DNA from: Streptomyces sp. NRRL F-2664
GTDB taxonomy: Bacteria > Actinomycetota > Actinomycetes > Streptomycetales > Streptomycetaceae
Assembly (NCBI RefSeq): GCF_000719345.1
Contig: NZ_JOFX01000005.1
Coordinates: forward strand, 124,001-188,000
Length of the DNA: 64,000 nucleotides
Direction: 5' to 3'
Shown: in pieces, positions 17,795 through 27,007 of the stretch
Layout of the letters: each line of letters starts with the position of its first letter
Position numbering within the stretch: position 1 is the first letter of the stretch
Made by a program: the position numbers and the translations under genes
The notes under the pieces: model-generated
Database searches by the model: none
Seen by the model: only the letters and a program-made list of their open reading frames with translations
What the model was told of the DNA's origin: nothing

Positions 17795-18190
17795 CTACGG
17801 GCGGGCGGGCTGGAGCAGGTCCCAGCGGTTGCCGTACAGGTCTTCGAATACGGCGACGGAGCCGTACGGCTCGTGGCGCGGGGCCTCCAGGAAGCGGACG
17901 CCCTCGCCGGTCATCCGGGCGTGGTCGCGGGCGAAGTCGTCGGTGTACAGGAAGAAGCCGACGCGGCCGCCGGTCTGGTCGCCCACACGGGAGCGCTGGG
18001 CGTCGTCCTTGGCACGGGCCAGCAGCAGGGCGGATTCGCTCGCGCCGGGCGGGCGGACCACCACCCAGCGGGAGCCGTCAGGGCGGGGCGTGTCCTCGAC
18101 CAGGTCGAAGCCGAGGGCGCGGGTGTAGAAGTCGACGGCTTCGTCGTAGTCGTGGACCACGAGGGCGGTCAGGGCGAGATGGGATGCCAT
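17795..18190 (-). CDS. VOC-family (glyoxalase/dioxygenase-fold) protein
   Basis: A 131-residue single-chain VOC protein with both beta-alpha-beta-beta-beta modules. Module 1 includes ALVVHDYDEAVDFYTRALGFDLVED; module 2 includes GFFLYTDDFARDHARMTGEGVRFLEAP and ends with the metal-side motif VAVFEDLYGNRWDLLQP. The metal ligands expected in glyoxalases are only partly present, so it may be an extradiol-dioxygenase-like or antibiotic-binding relative. Substrate unknown. Confidence 0.9.
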   Translation of the reverse strand: MASHLALTALVVHDYDEAVDFYTRALGFDLVEDTPRPDGSRWVVVRPPGASESALLLARAKDDAQRSRVGDQTGGRVGFFLYTDDFARDHARMTGEGVRFLEAPRHEPYGSVAVFEDLYGNRWDLLQPARP

Positions 18191-18346
18191 GCCCTCATTG
18201 TGCGCCGACGGCCTCCGCTTCCCGTGCTGCGGGGTGGGCCCCGCGATACGGGGCCGGCGGGCCCGGGAGCCGCAGTGGCTCGGCTTCCGGGCCCGCCGGT
18301 TCGTTCCGGTACCGTGCGGCGCAGGAGAGGGCGACCGGGTGCGGTG

Positions 18347-19444
18347 TCAGCAGCTGGTGACGGGCGAGCCCGTGTACAGGTTGCTGTCGGCGACGCCGCC
18401 GGTGACGCTCCTGAGGTAGTAGCCGCAGGTGGGGCGGTTCTTGAAGTCGAAGGTCTGTCCGGGGGCGAGGCGCCAGATCTTGTAGCCGGAGAAGGTGAGG
18501 GGTTCACCCGGGACGGCTCTCTCGGGCTGGTGGTCGCCGAGGACGACGTAGCTTTCGGCGCCGAAGAGGGTGGCCAGGCCGTTCTTGTCGACGAAGAGGG
18601 AGCCGCCCTCTTCCACGCCCACACCCCAGGCCTTCCCGCCCGGCGCGAGCCCGTCCTTGAGGGCGCGTGCCACGAAGGCCATGGTGCGGCCCATGCGGTC
18701 GCGGGTGACGAAGTGGGAGTCGTTGATGGTGCTGCCGTAGTTCGGCCAGTCGAACATGCCCGTGGTGAACGTCGCGTACGAGTCGTAGGGGTTGGACAGG
18801 GCCTCGCTGGAGGTGATGCTGCCCCGGCAGGCGTCGTACACCACGGAGCTGTTGATGTGGTGGCCGGCGCTGCCTCCGCCGGAGCCGCCGCCCTTGGCGA
18901 CGACCGACTGGACGGAGGCTCGCAGGGCCGTGGATTTCCACGCCGCGTACTTGCACTGGTCTCCGCCGGCGAAGTAGACGAACTCCGCGTTGCGGATGTC
19001 CGCGTTGGCCTGCGCGTTGTTGCCGTCGGCCGCCCTCGTCAGGGTCCATGTGGTGCACGAGTTGATGCCGCTGAGGCGTACGACGGCGTCGCATTCGGGC
19101 GTCCTGCTGCCCGAGCCCGGAGTCGATGCGGCCAGTACGACGACGTCGAGTGCGCCGGTTCCGCCCCGGACGGCGTCGACGGCCGCCGCCATGGAGTCCG
19201 GGACGATGCCGCCCGAGCCGTTCATGGTGAAGGCCGGGCCCGACCATGCGGTGCGGGCGGCGTCCTGGGAGCTGCCGAGGCGGATGCGGCTCGCAGCGGC
19301 GTGGGCCTGGTCGGCGTGCACGATGCCTGCGGCGATGACGGCGAGGACGGCCGCGAGGCCGGCCGCCGTGCGGCGCGCGGCTCGACGCCGCACCCGGGAC
19401 GCGGCCGGGAACACGGGTGATGCGGGGCGGGGGAAGGGACGCAT
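18347..19444 (-). CDS. Secreted peptidase S51 (cyanophycinase)-like protein
   Basis: A 365-residue exported protein. An N-terminal signal with an Arg-rich n-region and hydrophobic core (about residues 18-50, ending HADQAHA) is followed by a Rossmann-like region. S51-type landmarks are FAGGDQCKYAAW (about 159-170) and the nucleophile elbow GGGSAGHH with Ser192. It is divergent from the SBP gene of the ABC importer, and a second S51 protein lies about 4.4 kb away, which suggests a shared role in digesting extracellular peptide. ATG at 19444 with GGAGG upstream. The signature deviates from canonical cyanophycinases (G-S-S-A-G), so the substrate may differ. Confidence 0.8.
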   Translation of the reverse strand: MRPFPRPASPVFPAASRVRRRAARRTAAGLAAVLAVIAAGIVHADQAHAAASRIRLGSSQDAARTAWSGPAFTMNGSGGIVPDSMAAAVDAVRGGTGALDVVVLAASTPGSGSRTPECDAVVRLSGINSCTTWTLTRAADGNNAQANADIRNAEFVYFAGGDQCKYAAWKSTALRASVQSVVAKGGGSGGGSAGHHINSSVVYDACRGSITSSEALSNPYDSYATFTTGMFDWPNYGSTINDSHFVTRDRMGRTMAFVARALKDGLAPGGKAWGVGVEEGGSLFVDKNGLATLFGAESYVVLGDHQPERAVPGEPLTFSGYKIWRLAPGQTFDFKNRPTCGYYLRSVTGGVADSNLYTGSPVTSC

Positions 19445-19773
19445 GGGTCCTCCGTGAGCAGCGGTGGGGGGCGCAGCGCGCTGCGGTGCAGCACTGCGGC
19501 ACGCAGCACTGCGGCGTGCAGCAACGGAAAGTACATCCAGACCATGCCGAGCGGTAGATGTAACGCACGACTTCGACGGCTGGCGCCCCGATACCCGGAT
19601 CCAGCTGCCCGGATGCTGGGACGCGGCGGCGGCCAGGGAGGGCCGGGGCGCCGTGACCGGAATGAAATATGAGTTACATCTAGCGGTTCTTCTGTCTCGC
19701 ATGTAACTTCCTGCCCTGTCAGACGACGCTCTCCCCCGTCGTCGCCGGCCGATCTCCCGAGAGGGCTCCTGTG
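19445..19773. promoter_or_regulatory. Divergent control region with repeated ATGTAAC/GTTACAT sites
   Basis: This 329-bp gap separates the S51-like gene (minus) from the importer operon (plus). It has no gene. The 10-mer TAGATGTAAC (19555-19564) recurs as its exact reverse complement GTTACATCTA (19673-19682). A further ATGTAAC (19701-19707) pairs with GTTACAT (19673-19679) as a 7-bp inverted repeat with a 21-nt spacer. I found no copy in the other gaps of this island. They are good candidate operators for the RpiR regulator at 25262 or another regulator, and could control both directions. Confidence 0.6.
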
Positions 19774-20739
19774 ATGCCAACCTCGTCTTCCCGTAGCGCG
19801 CCGACGGCTGCCGCCCTGGCCGCCGCGATCCTCCTGACGGTCTCGGCCTGCGGGGACCCCGACCCCGAAGGCAGCCTCCCACCGGCCGCCTCCGCCGCCC
19901 CCGCCGCGCCCGTCGCCGGAGTCGCGATCGCCAAGGACGCGGCGCTCCACGCCGCGCTGCCCGAGCAGATCCGGGAGGCGGGTGTGGTGCGGGTGGCCAC
20001 CGATGTCCCGTACGCGCCGTTCGAGATGTTCGTGGCGGAGGGCAAGCCGGAACTGACCGGCCTCGACTACGACCTGGGTCAGGCGCTGGGCGCCAAGCTG
20101 GGTGTGAAGTTCGCTTTCACGCCGCAGAAGTTCGACGGCATCGTGCCGGCCATCCAGGCCGGGAAGTTCGACGCGGCCATGTCGGCCATGACGGACAACA
20201 AGGAGCGGCAGGCGGTCGTCGACTTCGTCGACTACTCCGTCTCGGGTTCCGGGATCATGGTGGTCAAGGGCAACCCCGAGAAGATCACGACCTTGGACGA
20301 CCTGTGCGGCAAGAAGGCCGCGGTCCAGGCTGCGACCAACCAGCTCCGTCTGCTCCAGGAACACCAGGCGAAGTGCAAGGCGGCGGGCAGGGCCGAGATC
20401 GGTGTCCAGACCTTCCCCAAGGACTCCGACGCCCAGCTCGCCCTGCGGTCCGGCAAGGTCGTCGCGCAGGTGCAGACCAAGCCCGCGGCCGGCTGGACCG
20501 CCAAGACCGCCGACAACGGGAACGCCTTCGAGGTCGTCGACGATCCCGCCGCCGCGGGCGGCTACGCCGCCTCGCCCAACGGGATCGCGGTCTCCAAGAA
20601 GCTGCCGCAGCTCAGCGACGCGATTCAGAAGGCACTGCAGGCCCTGATCGACGACGGAACCGTCACCAAGATCTTCGACAAGTACGGTGTCGCCTCCATC
20701 GCCCTCAAGGAGGCCACCAAGAACGCGGCGGTGGACTAG
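19774..20739 (+). CDS. Amino-acid ABC transporter substrate-binding lipoprotein (family 3)
   Basis: A 321-residue extracellular binding protein. The signal peptide ends in a lipobox L-T-V-S-A-C-G, so the mature protein is lipid-anchored at Cys. After a Pro/Ala linker come family-3 SBP landmarks: VVRVATDVPYAPFEMF, GLDYDLGQALGAKLGVKF, FDGIVPAIQAGKFDAAMSAMTDNKER, VDFVDYSVSGSGIMV and LDDLCGKKAAVQAATNQ. These proteins bind polar amino acids or small peptides and opines. GAGGG lies 8 nt before the ATG; a GTG one codon earlier is possible. First gene of the importer operon; the permease starts 3 nt after its stop. Confidence 0.93.
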   Translation: MPTSSSRSAPTAAALAAAILLTVSACGDPDPEGSLPPAASAAPAAPVAGVAIAKDAALHAALPEQIREAGVVRVATDVPYAPFEMFVAEGKPELTGLDYDLGQALGAKLGVKFAFTPQKFDGIVPAIQAGKFDAAMSAMTDNKERQAVVDFVDYSVSGSGIMVVKGNPEKITTLDDLCGKKAAVQAATNQLRLLQEHQAKCKAAGRAEIGVQTFPKDSDAQLALRSGKVVAQVQTKPAAGWTAKTADNGNAFEVVDDPAAAGGYAASPNGIAVSKKLPQLSDAIQKALQALIDDGTVTKIFDKYGVASIALKEATKNAAVD

Positions 20740-20741
20740 AG

Positions 20742-21704
20742 ATGACCACCACCACGGCTCCCGCGGACACCGGCCGTACGGCGCCCGAGCAGCTCACGGT
20801 CGTTCCGCTGCGCCACTACGGCCGCTGGATCGCGGCCCTGGCGGCGGTCGCCGCCCTGGTCGGCGTCGCCGGATCGCTGGCGCAGAACGACAACCTCCAC
20901 TGGGAGATCGTCGGCCGCTACCTCTTCGCCGACCTGATCTTCTCGGGACTGGCCACCACCCTGTGGCTCACCGTGGCGGCGATGGCCCTCGGGCTTGCTC
21001 TGGGCACGCTGGTCGCGGTGATGCGCCTGTCGACCAATCCCGTGCTGTACGGCATGTCCTCCCTCTTCGTCTGGTTCTTCCGGGGCACGCCCCTGCTGGT
21101 CCAGATCATCTTCTGGGGATACGCCGCCGCCCTCTACACGTACGTGATGATCGGTATCCCCTTCACCGACATCACCTTCTTCCGGATCGAGACGAACTCC
21201 CTGCTCACCCCGGCCGTCGCCGCACTGCTGGCGCTCGGGCTCAATGAGGCCGCGTACGCCTCGGAGATCGTCCGGGCCGGCATCCAGTCGGTGGACCCCG
21301 GCCAGACCGAGGCGGCCCATTCCCTCGGGATGCGCCCGGCGCTGACGATGCGCCGGATCGTCCTTCCCCAGGCCATGCGGGTGATCATCCCGCCCATGGG
21401 CAACGAGACGATCAACATGCTCAAGATGACCGCCCTGGTGTCGATCATCTCCGCGCACGACCTGATGTCCAACATCCAGGACGTGTACGCGCAGAACTAC
21501 CAGGTCATCCCGATGCTCGTCGTCGCCAGCCTCTGGTACCTCGCCCTGGTCACCCTGCTCAGCATCCCCCAGGCGTGGCTGGAGCGCCGCTACGGCCGCG
21601 GCACCGGGCGCGGCACTCACGTCTCGCCGCTGCGCCGCATGTTCGCCGGAGCTCTCAGCCGACCCGTACGGACGACGAAGGAAGCGGAGGAGGCGGTCCG
21701 GTGA
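20742..21704 (+). CDS. Amino-acid ABC transporter permease (HisMQ type)
   Basis: A 320-residue inner-membrane permease with about 5-6 helices. The His/Glu/Gln/Arg/opine family features are present: [42 protein letters not shown], and the EAA loop [28 protein letters not shown], which contacts the ATPase. A single permease gene probably works as a homodimer. It follows the SBP by 2 nt and overlaps the ATPase (GTGA). Confidence 0.95.
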   Translation: MTTTTAPADTGRTAPEQLTVVPLRHYGRWIAALAAVAALVGVAGSLAQNDNLHWEIVGRYLFADLIFSGLATTLWLTVAAMALGLALGTLVAVMRLSTNPVLYGMSSLFVWFFRGTPLLVQIIFWGYAAALYTYVMIGIPFTDITFFRIETNSLLTPAVAALLALGLNEAAYASEIVRAGIQSVDPGQTEAAHSLGMRPALTMRRIVLPQAMRVIIPPMGNETINMLKMTALVSIISAHDLMSNIQDVYAQNYQVIPMLVVASLWYLALVTLLSIPQAWLERRYGRGTGRGTHVSPLRRMFAGALSRPVRTTKEAEEAVR

Positions 21705-22465
21705 GCGTCCCCATGGTCCACGCCCGGGGCGTGCGCAAGCACTTCGGGAAGCTCGAAGTCCTCAAGGGCATCGACCTGACCGTCGAACGCGGCCAGGTGT
21801 GCTGCCTGCTCGGACCCTCCGGTTCGGGCAAGTCGACCCTGCTGCGCTGCATCAACCACCTCGACCGGGTCGACGGCGGGAAACTCGCGGTCGACGGCGA
21901 CCTGGTGGGCTACCGCCAGAGCGGCCTGCGCCTGCACGAACTGCGGGAGAGGGAGGTCGCCGCGCGCCGCCGTGACATCGGCATGGTCTTCCAGCGCTTC
22001 AACCTCTTCCCCCACATGACCGCCCTCCAGAACGTCATGGAGGCCCCGGTCAACGTCTGCGGGGTCGACCGGACGCAGGCCAGGGCCGATGCCCACCACC
22101 TGTTGGAGCGGGTGGGCCTGGGCGACCGGGCCGGGCACTATCCGGCGCAGCTCTCCGGCGGACAGCAGCAACGCGTCGCCATCGCGCGCGCCCTGGCCAT
22201 GAGACCCAAGCTCATGCTCTTCGACGAGCCCACCTCGGCGCTCGACCCCGAACTCGTCGGGGACGTGCTCGACGTGATGCGGCAACTCGCCGCCGACGGC
22301 ATGACGATGGTGGTGGTGACCCACGAGATCGGCTTCGCACGCGAGGTCGGCGACACCGCCGTCTTCATGGACGACGGCGTCGTCGTCGAATCCGGCGATC
22401 CCCGCCAGGTCCTCGTCGAGCCACGGCAGGAACGCACCCGCGCGTTCCTCTCCAAAGTCCTGTGA
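21701..22465 (+). CDS. Amino-acid ABC transporter ATP-binding protein
   Basis: A 254-residue ABC ATPase of the polar amino acid (GlnQ/HisP-like) group. The Walker A motif is GPSGSGKST, the Q-loop is in [19 protein letters not shown], the signature is [16 protein letters not shown], Walker B is [14 protein letters not shown], and the H-loop His is in [10 protein letters not shown]. The start is a GTG at 21701 with a GGAGGAGG-type SD, overlapping the permease stop. Its own stop overlaps the GTG of the M20 gene, so transport and hydrolysis genes are coupled. Confidence 0.96.
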   Translation: MSVPMVHARGVRKHFGKLEVLKGIDLTVERGQVCCLLGPSGSGKSTLLRCINHLDRVDGGKLAVDGDLVGYRQSGLRLHELREREVAARRRDIGMVFQRFNLFPHMTALQNVMEAPVNVCGVDRTQARADAHHLLERVGLGDRAGHYPAQLSGGQQQRVAIARALAMRPKLMLFDEPTSALDPELVGDVLDVMRQLAADGMTMVVVTHEIGFAREVGDTAVFMDDGVVVESGDPRQVLVEPRQERTRAFLSKVL

Positions 22466-23676
22466 CCGCCCCCTCGCGGCAGCAGCTCCGTCCCACCGCG
22501 CTGCTCCCGTACGCCGAAGCGCGCCTGGAAGGCTATCTGGCCGACCTGGCGCACCTGGTCGGCATCGACTCGGGCTCCTACAGCCCCGCCGGCGTGAACC
22601 GGATGGCCGACTGGACCCGGGAGCGGCTGCTCCGGCTCGGCTTCGAGGTCGAACGCATCGCGCCTGCCCCCACCCACGGGCACCCGGTCGGCGACGTGGT
22701 CGTCGCCCGCAAACGCGGCGACCTGCCCGTCGCCGAAGGCGGCAGGCGCGTCCTGCTCGTCGCACACCTGGACACCGTGTTCGAGGACGGCACGGCGGCC
22801 GCAAGGCCCTTCGCGCTCGACGGCCGCATGGCGCGGGGGCCGGGCGTCAGCGACGACAAGGGCGGCCTCCTCGCGGGACTCGCCGCTCTGGACGTCCTCG
22901 CCGAGACCGGGGAACGGCAGTACGCCGAACTGGTCTTCCTCGCCACACCCGACGAGGAGATCGGCTCACCCGCAAGTCGCCCGGCGACGGAGGCGGCCGC
23001 CTGCGGAGCCCACTTCGCCCTCGCCCTGGAATGCGCGCGGGAGAACGGCGACCTCGTCATCGCCCGCAAGGGAGTCGCCGACTTCCGGGTGACGGTGACC
23101 GGCCGGGCCGCGCACGCCGGCATCGAACCCGAGCGCGGGGCGAACGCCGCCCTGGCCGCCGCCCACCTGGTCGTGGCCCTCCAAGCCCTCAACGGCCACT
23201 GGGACGACGTCACGGTCAACGTCGGCGTCGTCCGCGCGGGGACCAGGGCGAACATCGTCTGCCCGGAAGCCGAACTGCGGGTCGAAGTGCGATCGGCCAC
23301 CGCCGCCGGCATCGGAGCGGCCAGGTCCATGATCCAAGCCGCTGCCGCGCGGCCCACCGTACCCGGCACCACCGCCACGGTGGAGCAGCTGGACCTGTGC
23401 CCGCCCATGGAGGACACCCCGGCCTCCCGCCGCATGTTCGACCGGGCCAGGAAGATCGCCGCGGACCTCGGGATACCGCTCGGCGGCGCGGCGACGGGCG
23501 GCGTGGGCGACGCCAACTTCATCGCGGGCATCGGCGTACCCACCCTGGACGGGCTCGGCCCCGTCGGCGGGGCCGACCACACCCCCGACGAATGGCTCGA
23601 CACCTCCACCGTCCCCGTCCGCGTCGCGCTCCTCGCGTCCCTCGTCGCCCGACTCGGCGACAGCCGCACCGGCTGA
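22462..23676 (+). CDS. M20-family metallopeptidase
   Basis: A 404-residue cytosolic M20/ArgE/DapE/CPG2-like zinc hydrolase. Metal ligands are visible: H102 and D104 in VAHLDTV, the bridging Asp in [11 protein letters not shown]165/E166 (general base and ligand) in PDEEIGS, E190, and a C-terminal His in [12 protein letters not shown]. The dimerisation domain contains [16 protein letters not shown], typical of the glutamate carboxypeptidase (CPG2) branch. Its GTG overlaps the ABC ATPase stop (4 nt), so it very likely acts on what the importer brings in. A role on beta-Asp-Arg or similar dipeptides is inferred from the neighbouring cyanophycinase. Confidence 0.9.
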   Translation: MTAPSRQQLRPTALLPYAEARLEGYLADLAHLVGIDSGSYSPAGVNRMADWTRERLLRLGFEVERIAPAPTHGHPVGDVVVARKRGDLPVAEGGRRVLLVAHLDTVFEDGTAAARPFALDGRMARGPGVSDDKGGLLAGLAALDVLAETGERQYAELVFLATPDEEIGSPASRPATEAAACGAHFALALECARENGDLVIARKGVADFRVTVTGRAAHAGIEPERGANAALAAAHLVVALQALNGHWDDVTVNVGVVRAGTRANIVCPEAELRVEVRSATAAGIGAARSMIQAAAARPTVPGTTATVEQLDLCPPMEDTPASRRMFDRARKIAADLGIPLGGAATGGVGDANFIAGIGVPTLDGLGPVGGADHTPDEWLDTSTVPVRVALLASLVARLGDSRTG

Positions 23677-23689
23677 CGCCCCTTTGCGT

Positions 23690-23726
23690 CCCGTACCGGT
23701 TCGACCGCGCCATTGCCCGGTACGGG
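23690..23726. terminator. 10-bp inverted repeat after the M20 gene
   Basis: CCCGTACCGG (23690-23699) and CCGGTACGGG (23717-23726) form a perfect 10-bp stem with a 17-nt loop in the gap between the M20 and cyanophycinase genes. There is no T-run, so this may be an mRNA-stabilising or partial-termination hairpin or an operator rather than a full terminator. Confidence 0.4.
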
Positions 23727-23844
23727 GCACGACCCGGCAGCCCGGTCCACCACCACGCGCCCGGCTGCCGATCGCGCCGGGACCGCGGCAGGCCCACGCC
23801 GCCGCGGTCCCGGCCACCACCGACCCCTTCCAAGGAGGCACCCC

Positions 23845-25137
23845 ATGCGCGTCCCGATCGGAGCCCGCCGCACCACACTGGCGGGCGGCACCGCACTCCT
23901 GCTCACCCTCGCCCTCTCCCCGTCGGCCGGCGCCCACGCCGGGCACCCTGCGGGCGCCCGCGGCTCCCTCGTCCTGGTCGGCGGCGGACTGAAGGCGGAC
24001 AACACCCAGGTCTACGGCGAAATCATCAGGCGGGCCGGCGGCGCCTCGGCACGGATCGGAGTGATCACCGCCTCCTCCGTTCCCGCCAGCCAGGACCCCC
24101 ACGCCGCCGACCCGGACACATGCAACAATTCCGCCTGCAACGGCGCTTACTATGCCGGCCTGTTCGAGCGGCACGGCGCCGCCGACGCCCAGTGGATCCC
24201 CGTCGACCTCGACCACATCGCCAACGCCGACTCCGACGCGGTCGTCCGCCAGGTCAACTCCATGACCGGCTTCTTCTTCGGTGGCGGCGACCAGTACCGC
24301 TACGTCACCACCCTGCTCAACGGCTCCGCCCACACCGACTCCAAGGTCCTCGCGGCGATCCGCGCCAAGCTCGCCGCCGGCGCGGTCGTCGCCGGCTCCA
24401 GCGCCGGGGCCCAGATCACCGCCGGCGCCGACATGGTGACCGGAGGCGACTCGTACGAAGGACTGCGCGACGGCAGCAGCCCGGGGTACTTCGACGACGC
24501 GACCCGGCTGGCGCACCTGCCCGCCGGAGGATTCGGCTTCCTGCACTCGGGGCTGATCGACACCCACACCGGCGCCTACGGGCGCGAAGGCAGGGCCCTG
24601 CGCCTGGCCGCGGACACCGGGCACGACCGCGTCTACGCACTGGAAGAGAACACCGCGCTCATCGTGGAAGCCCCCCGCACTCCGCACGAACGCCTGGCGG
24701 TCCTGGGACCCCGCGGCGTCGCCGTCCTCGACCTCCGCCAGGCCCGTACCGCGAGGAGCTCCACCGGGGCGTGGTCGCTCACCGGTGCCCGCTACCACTA
24801 CCTGACCGACGGCGACCGCTACGACCCGAACCGGTGGCGCGTCCTGCCCGGCCCGGGCAAGCGGCTCCTGATCCCGGCCTCCGCCACTCCCGTCCCCGCC
24901 AACGCGGACGTGTTCCGCTCCGCGGCCAACCCGGCGGGCGTCCCCTATTCCTTCCTGGCCACCGCGCGCGCCCTTGCGGCCGGCTCGACCCAGCGCACCG
25001 CGACCGCGACGACGTTCGAGAGCGGTCCCCGCTTCGCCGTCACCTTCAGCAAGCCGTCCGGCTTCACCGCATGGACGCAGGACGGCACCGCCGCGCAGAC
25101 CATCGTCGGCATGCGCATAGCCGTCGCTCCGCAGTGA
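23845..25137 (+). CDS. Secreted cyanophycinase (peptidase S51)
   Basis: A 430-residue exported protein with a signal peptide (about residues 1-32, ending SAGAHA). The S51 core follows: GSLVLVGGGLKADN, RIGVITASS, FFFGGGDQYRYV (about 143-154) and the serine elbow VVAGSSAGAQ with Ser186. Cyanophycinases release beta-Asp-Arg dipeptides from cyanophycin; exported forms let bacteria use polymer made by others. A ~150-residue C-terminal extension after the peptidase domain is of unknown role. A strong AAGGAGG lies before the ATG. It follows the importer/M20 genes on the same strand. A related isoaspartyl exopeptidase activity is the main alternative. Confidence 0.87.
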   Translation: MRVPIGARRTTLAGGTALLLTLALSPSAGAHAGHPAGARGSLVLVGGGLKADNTQVYGEIIRRAGGASARIGVITASSVPASQDPHAADPDTCNNSACNGAYYAGLFERHGAADAQWIPVDLDHIANADSDAVVRQVNSMTGFFFGGGDQYRYVTTLLNGSAHTDSKVLAAIRAKLAAGAVVAGSSAGAQITAGADMVTGGDSYEGLRDGSSPGYFDDATRLAHLPAGGFGFLHSGLIDTHTGAYGREGRALRLAADTGHDRVYALEENTALIVEAPRTPHERLAVLGPRGVAVLDLRQARTARSSTGAWSLTGARYHYLTDGDRYDPNRWRVLPGPGKRLLIPASATPVPANADVFRSAANPAGVPYSFLATARALAAGSTQRTATATTFESGPRFAVTFSKPSGFTAWTQDGTAAQTIVGMRIAVAPQ

Positions 25138-25261
25138 CGGCGCCGCCGCGGCCACCGACGCGGCCGGACCTGCGAAGGGCAGTCGGCCGCGCCACCTCGG
25201 CGCCGTACGCTTGACGCGTCATCTCCACCCCGCATCAGCCCTCGAAGGGAGACTCCCCGGT

Positions 25262-26131
25262 ATGGCCCCTGGCACGCTCGCCGACGAGATCCGCCTCAAG
25301 CTGGGCGACGTCAGCCCCGCCGAACGCAAGGTCGCACGCGTGCTGCTCGCCGGGTACCCCGCAGCCGGTTTCGAGACCATGGCCGTTCTGGCCGAACGCG
25401 CAGCCGTCAGCGCTCCGACCGTGCTGCGCCTGGTCAACCGACTCGGGTACCGGGGTTTCCCCGACTTCCAGGCCGCGCTGCGAGCAGAGCTCGACGAACG
25501 CAACGCCTCCCCCCTGTCCCTCTACGAGGCCACCGACTACGGCCGCGCGTCCGACCCGGACGACGACCTCTCCCTCCTCTCGCGCGGCAGCAACGTGTTC
25601 AGCGGCGCCGTGGCACAGACGCTCGCCGAACTGCCCCCGCACGACCTCCACCACGCGATCCGGCTGCTGTCGGACGGCAAACGCCGCATCACCCTGGCCG
25701 GCGGACGCTTCACCCACCTGCTGGCCCAGTACCTCGGCCTGCACCTCATGCAACTGCGGGACGACGTACGGTTCCTGCCCGACCGCGATGTCGAACGCAC
25801 CGCGGTCTTCGCCGCTCTCCACCGGCGCGACGTCCTCGTCGTCTTCGACTACCGGCGCTACGAGCAGGACAAGGTCACCATGGCCGAAGCGGTGCAGGCG
25901 AACGGGGGCAAGGTCGTCCTCTTCACCGACACCTGGCTGTCGCCCGCCTCCACCCACGCAGACGTGGTCCTGCCGAGCCAGGTCGCAGCGCCCTCTCCCT
26001 ACGACAGCCTGGTGCCCACCCTGGCCGTCATCGAGACGGTCGTCGCCGGGGTCCTCACCGCTCTGGGAGAGGACGCCCACCAGCGGTTGCGCCACGGGGA
26101 GGACACCGCTCGCCGCATGGGCCTGTACTGA
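25262..26131 (+). CDS. MurR/RpiR-family transcriptional regulator
   Basis: A 289-residue regulator. The N-terminal helix-turn-helix of the RpiR type is at about residues 1-77 (LSPAERKVARVLL-like opening, then VLAERAAVSAPTVLRLVNRLGYRGFPDFQ). The C-terminal SIS domain (about 120-270) has the pattern KRRITLAGGRFTHLLAQYL and later GKVVLFTDTWLSPAS and ADVVLPS. SIS domains usually sense phosphosugars, but RpiR proteins also occur beside amino-acid and dipeptide loci. The ATG at 25262 has GGGAG 10 nt upstream. As the only regulator in the island it is the likely controller of the importer and peptidases. Confidence 0.92.
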   Translation: MAPGTLADEIRLKLGDVSPAERKVARVLLAGYPAAGFETMAVLAERAAVSAPTVLRLVNRLGYRGFPDFQAALRAELDERNASPLSLYEATDYGRASDPDDDLSLLSRGSNVFSGAVAQTLAELPPHDLHHAIRLLSDGKRRITLAGGRFTHLLAQYLGLHLMQLRDDVRFLPDRDVERTAVFAALHRRDVLVVFDYRRYEQDKVTMAEAVQANGGKVVLFTDTWLSPASTHADVVLPSQVAAPSPYDSLVPTLAVIETVVAGVLTALGEDAHQRLRHGEDTARRMGLY

Positions 26132-26254
26132 CCGCGCCGAAGGTCCCCGGCGGCTTCGGTTCGGACGGTCCGGGTGGCGGGCGGATGGCGGGGTCGGGGT
26201 GCCGTCGGTGAAGGCGGCGGACGGCGCCGCGCGCAGGGTGGGCACAATGGCCCG

Positions 26255-27007
26255 GTGAAGAAGTTCTCAGTGATCGGCATAGGCGCGGGCGACCCGGACC
26301 ATCTGACCCTCCAGGCGGTCAGGGCGATCGGCGCGGCGGACGCATTCCTCATCCTGGAGAAGGGCGAGGAGAAGGCGGACCTGACGGGGCTGCGGCGCGC
26401 GATGCTCGACGCGCACGCCCGCCCCGGTCACCGGCTGGTGGAGGGCCGCGACCCGGACCGGGACCGGACGCCCGCCGACTACGCGCCGACGGTGGACGGC
26501 TGGCGCAGCGCGCGGGCCGAGCTCTTCGAGCGGTTCATCGCGCAGGACCTGGCGGACGGGGAGACCGGGGCGTTCCTCGTGTGGGGCGACCCGTCGCTGT
26601 ACGACTCCACGCTGGCGATCCTCGACGAGGTGCTGGAACGCGGCCGGGTGGCCTTCGAGCACGAGGTCGTGCCCGGCATCAGCAGCATCTCCGCGCTCCT
26701 GGCGCGGCACCGGACGAACCTGAACCGGGTCGGACGGCCGGTCCAGATCACCACCGGCCGGCGGCTGGCCGAGGGGTGGCCGGCCGACGTGGACGACGTG
26801 GTGGTGATGCTGGACGCCCGGCACGCCTTCACCGCCCACCTGGACCAGGACCTCTACATCTACTGGGGGGCCTATGTGGGCACCCCGGACGAGATCCTGG
26901 TGCAGGGGAGACTGGCCGACGTGTCGGGACGGATCGAGGAGCTCCGGACGCAGGCCCGCGCCCGCAAGGGATGGATCATGGACACCTACCTGCTCAGGCG
27001 CACCTGA
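26255..27007 (+). CDS. cobF: Precorrin-6A synthase (deacetylating)
   Basis: A 250-residue SAM-dependent tetrapyrrole methyltransferase. CobF methylates C-1 and removes the acetyl group in aerobic cobalamin synthesis. Family features are the opening VIGIGAGDPDHLTLQAV (the GxGxGxxxxLT motif), GAFLVWGDPSLYDST, and EVVPGISSISALLARH, with IEELRTQARARKGWIMDTYLLRR at the C-terminus. It starts with a GTG at 26255. It stands alone here, away from any other cob gene, and its 3' end overlaps the convergent aminotransferase by 14 nt. Confidence 0.93.
   Translation: MKKFSVIGIGAGDPDHLTLQAVRAIGAADAFLILEKGEEKADLTGLRRAMLDAHARPGHRLVEGRDPDRDRTPADYAPTVDGWRSARAELFERFIAQDLADGETGAFLVWGDPSLYDSTLAILDEVLERGRVAFEHEVVPGISSISALLARHRTNLNRVGRPVQITTGRRLAEGWPADVDDVVVMLDARHAFTAHLDQDLYIYWGAYVGTPDEILVQGRLADVSGRIEELRTQARARKGWIMDTYLLRRT

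Noticed and set aside
22462..23676. M20 enzyme as acetylornithine deacetylase (ArgE) or DapE
   Set aside because: Sequence around the dimerisation domain fits the CPG2 branch better, and its coupling to an importer and cyanophycinase argues for imported peptides; still not excluded.
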